Assembly: GCA_016858145.1 (NCBI GenBank)
Contig: JAEHOE010000004.1
Location: 930,001-994,000 of the forward strand
DNA length: 64,000 bases
Direction: 5' to 3'
Origin: Edaphochlamys debaryana
Taxonomy: Eukaryota; Chlorophyta; Chlorophyceae; Chlamydomonadales
Below, piece by piece: positions 62,101 through 64,000 of this stretch. The notes below the pieces were generated by a model. That model saw only the letters and a list, made by a program, of their open reading frames with translations. It made no database searches and was not told where the DNA came from. Position 1 is the first letter of the stretch. Every line of letters starts with the position of its first letter. The translations under genes were made by a program, and so were the position numbers.

Positions 62101-64000
62101 GCTTGGGGACGGTAGCGACACCCTGGACCCCAACTCCCCAGGCCCCCGTTACACCAACGTACTTGAACCGGGCCGGGATCACGGAGGGGTCGGCGTTGGA
62201 GGTCGCACGCGTGGTGGTGGTGGTTGCGGCGGCGTTGCTCGGGCCGGCCGCTCCGCCGCCCCTGCCTGCGCCACGGCCCCCCCGCCCTCCGCCCCGCCCG
62301 CCGCCGCCGTTGGCCGGGGGCTCGCCAGCCTGCGCCGGCCGTGCCGCCAGCAGGACAACCACCTGGTCAAAGCCGTGGTTGATGTCGTACCTGTCCGGCA
62401 TCTTGTCCTGCGCGCACGGTACAGCACGGCACTTACGGCAACATATCAGCAGCATCAACAACAGAGAGACCCCAGTCCTCCTGCTGTACTCGCCGTGCAC
62501 GCCGTGTCACCACGAACGGGCCCGCCCCCTGCTCCACACGGCCGTACAGCTCCATACGGGGTCGCACTGCCGTACACGCCGTACATACCTGCAGCGCCAG
62601 GCGGTGCGGCAGCGTGGCCTCCCAGCCCGCTACTATGTCGTCCTGCATCTTGCGCCGGGCCCTGAGCTCCGTGTCGCCCCAGCGGGCGATCTCCGAGGTG
62701 TTCTTTGACAGCAGCACTGGATGGGTAGATAGGAGGGGTGATGAATTGGGCCGTGACCAAAATGGATAGGTGGTAGCGGGGAGACGGGAGGGCACCTGTC
62801 TGCACTCAGGGGCTACCTCTTCTGGCATGCATCCTTTCTCCACTGACGCATCGCCAGTGTACACCCCGCTGGAGCACTACAGACTGCACGGCCCCGCATA
62901 TCCGCGACGAAGCGCGCAGCACTCACACGCGGTTGGGACCCAGGAGGGCCGCCAGGGGGTCACCAGCAGGTAGTGCTCCTTGGCGGCACCCGAGCCGGTG
63001 CGGTAGACCAGGCGCATGCTGGGGGGCGGGGGGCGCAGGGGTTGATCGTTGACGAGTTAGAGGTTGGATAGCCTAGACGGTATGACGGCTGCCAGCGAGC
63101 CCGGGGGGGGGCAGGGGAGGGGCGGGAGCACAGGGTAGGGGGGAAAGGAAGGGTAGGAGGAAAGATAAGGTTAGCGTGGGAACGAGAGAGGATCAGGTTG
63201 GGACAGTAAGGCGAGACAGTGAGGCGAGACAGGCTGGGTAAGGTGCGCACGAAGAAGGAGTGCCAAGCCTTTGACGCGACCTGTGCTTCTGGATGGCCCC
63301 GCCCGGCTTACGTGAGCACGTCACGTGCGCGCACGCCCCCCCTTGGGCCGCTGCCGCTGCCGCCGCCCTTGCCGCCGGCCTTCTTGCTGCCGCCCGCGCC
63401 GTCCTCCCCCTCCTCGCCGCCCTCGCCCTCGCCCTGCTGCCGCAAGCCCCAGCCCTTCTTGGGGTCGGCCTGCAGCACCTGGGGCCGGAGCGGGACGGGC
63501 CGGGGAAGGGGGTTGGAGGGGCAAAGCCGTGTCGCATGCCAGCGCCCTTCTTGGGGCCGGCCTGAGTTGCGTGCGTGCCCACTCCCTCCCCTTCCCCCAC
63601 CTGCTCCCAGGCCTCCAGTGGATCCAACCGCTGGCTGTACTGGTAACGTGTGCCGTACTCCACCACGCCCCGGGTCTCGGGGTCGAAGCCCCACTCCACC
63701 GGCGCCTCCACCTCCACCTCCTGCCCCCCCGGGCCCCGCACGCGCCGCGTGCTGATGAGCTTGCTGAGGTTCCGGAGCTCCGCGAACTGCTCGGGGCCGT
63801 CGTGCAGGATGCGGCCGTCGTCGTCCTGCGGTTGGCGGTTGGTACGACAACACGAGTTGCGGTTGACTTTTGGTGGCACGTGGCAGGTTGCAGTGCATGG
63901 GCTATCAACGAAGGGCTCTTGACAGCTCACCAGCGTGTGCCAGGTGTGGTGTGCCCTCAGCACGTCCAGCGCCGCCCAGCCCCGCTCAGCGTCCTCCCGC
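50139..64000 (-). CDS. SMCHD1/GMI1-like SMC-hinge protein, 3' part (5' end off window)
   Basis: A large chromosome-structure gene with more than 20 exons. Exon borders are approximate except where stated. The right edge enters at REDAERGWAALDVL (exon end 63931). Next come DDDGRILHDGPEQFAELRNL (63825-63601) and ADPKKGWGL (63478-63312). Many beta-rich Ig-like blocks follow between 63.0 and 53.3 kb, for example RYHFPDYKVQVSLRIW, VSITGFAEHIRSPGEYEMCF, VRFSPDRLTCWVQGLYVKAL and VTLSCADEK-like repeats. A helical block (52856-52487, 53190-53023) precedes the hinge region: RVFMVGRQAQAALVDRLHN, GFVGFAVNLVHLPP, SFGDAMVFDTSAHLNAFLER and RLIAADGRGSYNMGRKG. The final exon (50687-50139) is a Gln/Ala/Glu-rich coiled coil. 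Order and hinge motifs match SMCHD1 and plant GMI1/DMS3 relatives. The GHKL ATPase expected at the N-terminus would lie beyond 64000. Two adjacent genes remain possible. Confidence 0.62.
54222..54290 (-). repeat. Acidic Glu-rich tract in the SMCHD1-like gene
   Basis: Tandem GAG codons on the minus strand encode EYEDEEEEEGEEGGGEG, a low-complexity acidic linker between two beta-rich blocks. Similar GAG tracts recur near 56262-56290 and 58450-58490 in the same gene. Confidence 0.7.
59698..59746 (+). repeat. CTACCACCTG 10-bp tandem repeat
   Basis: About 4.5 consecutive near-perfect copies of a 10-bp unit (CTACCACCTG), in an intron of the SMCHD1-like gene just before an exon edge. Each unit carries a CACCTG E-box-like hexamer. 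Confidence 0.9.
62409..62595 (-). repeat. Intron with TACGGC at the 5' end and TGCCGT at the 3' end
   Basis: This intron of the SMCHD1-like gene starts GTATGTACGGCGTGTACGG on the minus strand and ends with TTGCCGTAAGTGCCGTG before its acceptor. The two ends are inverted complements around the TACGGCA core, so they could pair in the pre-mRNA. Confidence 0.6.

Overview
The window reads as nuclear DNA of a chlorophyte green alga, probably Chlamydomonas-like. GC content is very high. Nearly every gene is cut into many exons by introns of about 100-450 bp with pyrimidine-rich acceptors. The proteins carry long Ala/Gly/Pro/Ser runs. The gene set (nuclear-encoded plastid uS15, mitochondrial SDH2, plant-type plastid flavoprotein, DUF1997 protein) is eukaryotic and photosynthetic. 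I could not name the genus. There is no CRISPR array, rRNA, tRNA or bacterial operon.

Layout: 112-3749 (+) is the 3' part of a plastid-type FAD oxidoreductase. 5357-6205 (-) encodes ribosomal protein uS15. 8633-11416 (-) encodes a DUF1997 protein. 12541-15796 (-) encodes the ESF2/ABT1 pre-rRNA processing factor. It diverges across 251 bp from an AAAP amino-acid transporter at 16048-21796 (+). 23332-35108 (+) is a very long three-SANT corepressor-like gene (NCoR/SMRT/POWERDRESS type). 36747-38487 (-) is SDH2. 39846-42446 (-) is an unrecognised gene with an open 5' end. 46080-49764 (-) is a secretory LARGE-like (GT49) glycosyltransferase. 50139-64000 (-) is the 3' part of an SMCHD1/GMI1-like gene that runs off the right edge. 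I built splice models exon by exon. Seven gene models (uS15, DUF1997, ESF2, transporter, SANT protein, SDH2, GT49) close in frame from start to stop. The flavoprotein closes from its first visible exon to its stop.

The most unusual content lies in the introns. In the left 22 kb, several introns carry a second, decayed copy of a neighbouring exon edge together with its splice site. Several acceptors also share a motif, AAACACACACG followed by a pyrimidine tract. A 14-mer, GGGCTGCTCGTGTG, recurs five times. In the right half, introns are rich in TACGGCA/TGCCGTA, often at the splice sites. A roughly 985-bp repeat occurs twice in direct orientation, one copy filling most of an intron of the GT49 gene. 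Together these suggest intron-borne repeat spread or segmental duplication, possibly introner-like. That is an inference needing genome-wide comparison.

Functionally the neighbourhood is a mixed set of housekeeping genes (plastid, mitochondrial, nucleolar, chromatin, transport) with no sign of a cluster acting in one pathway.
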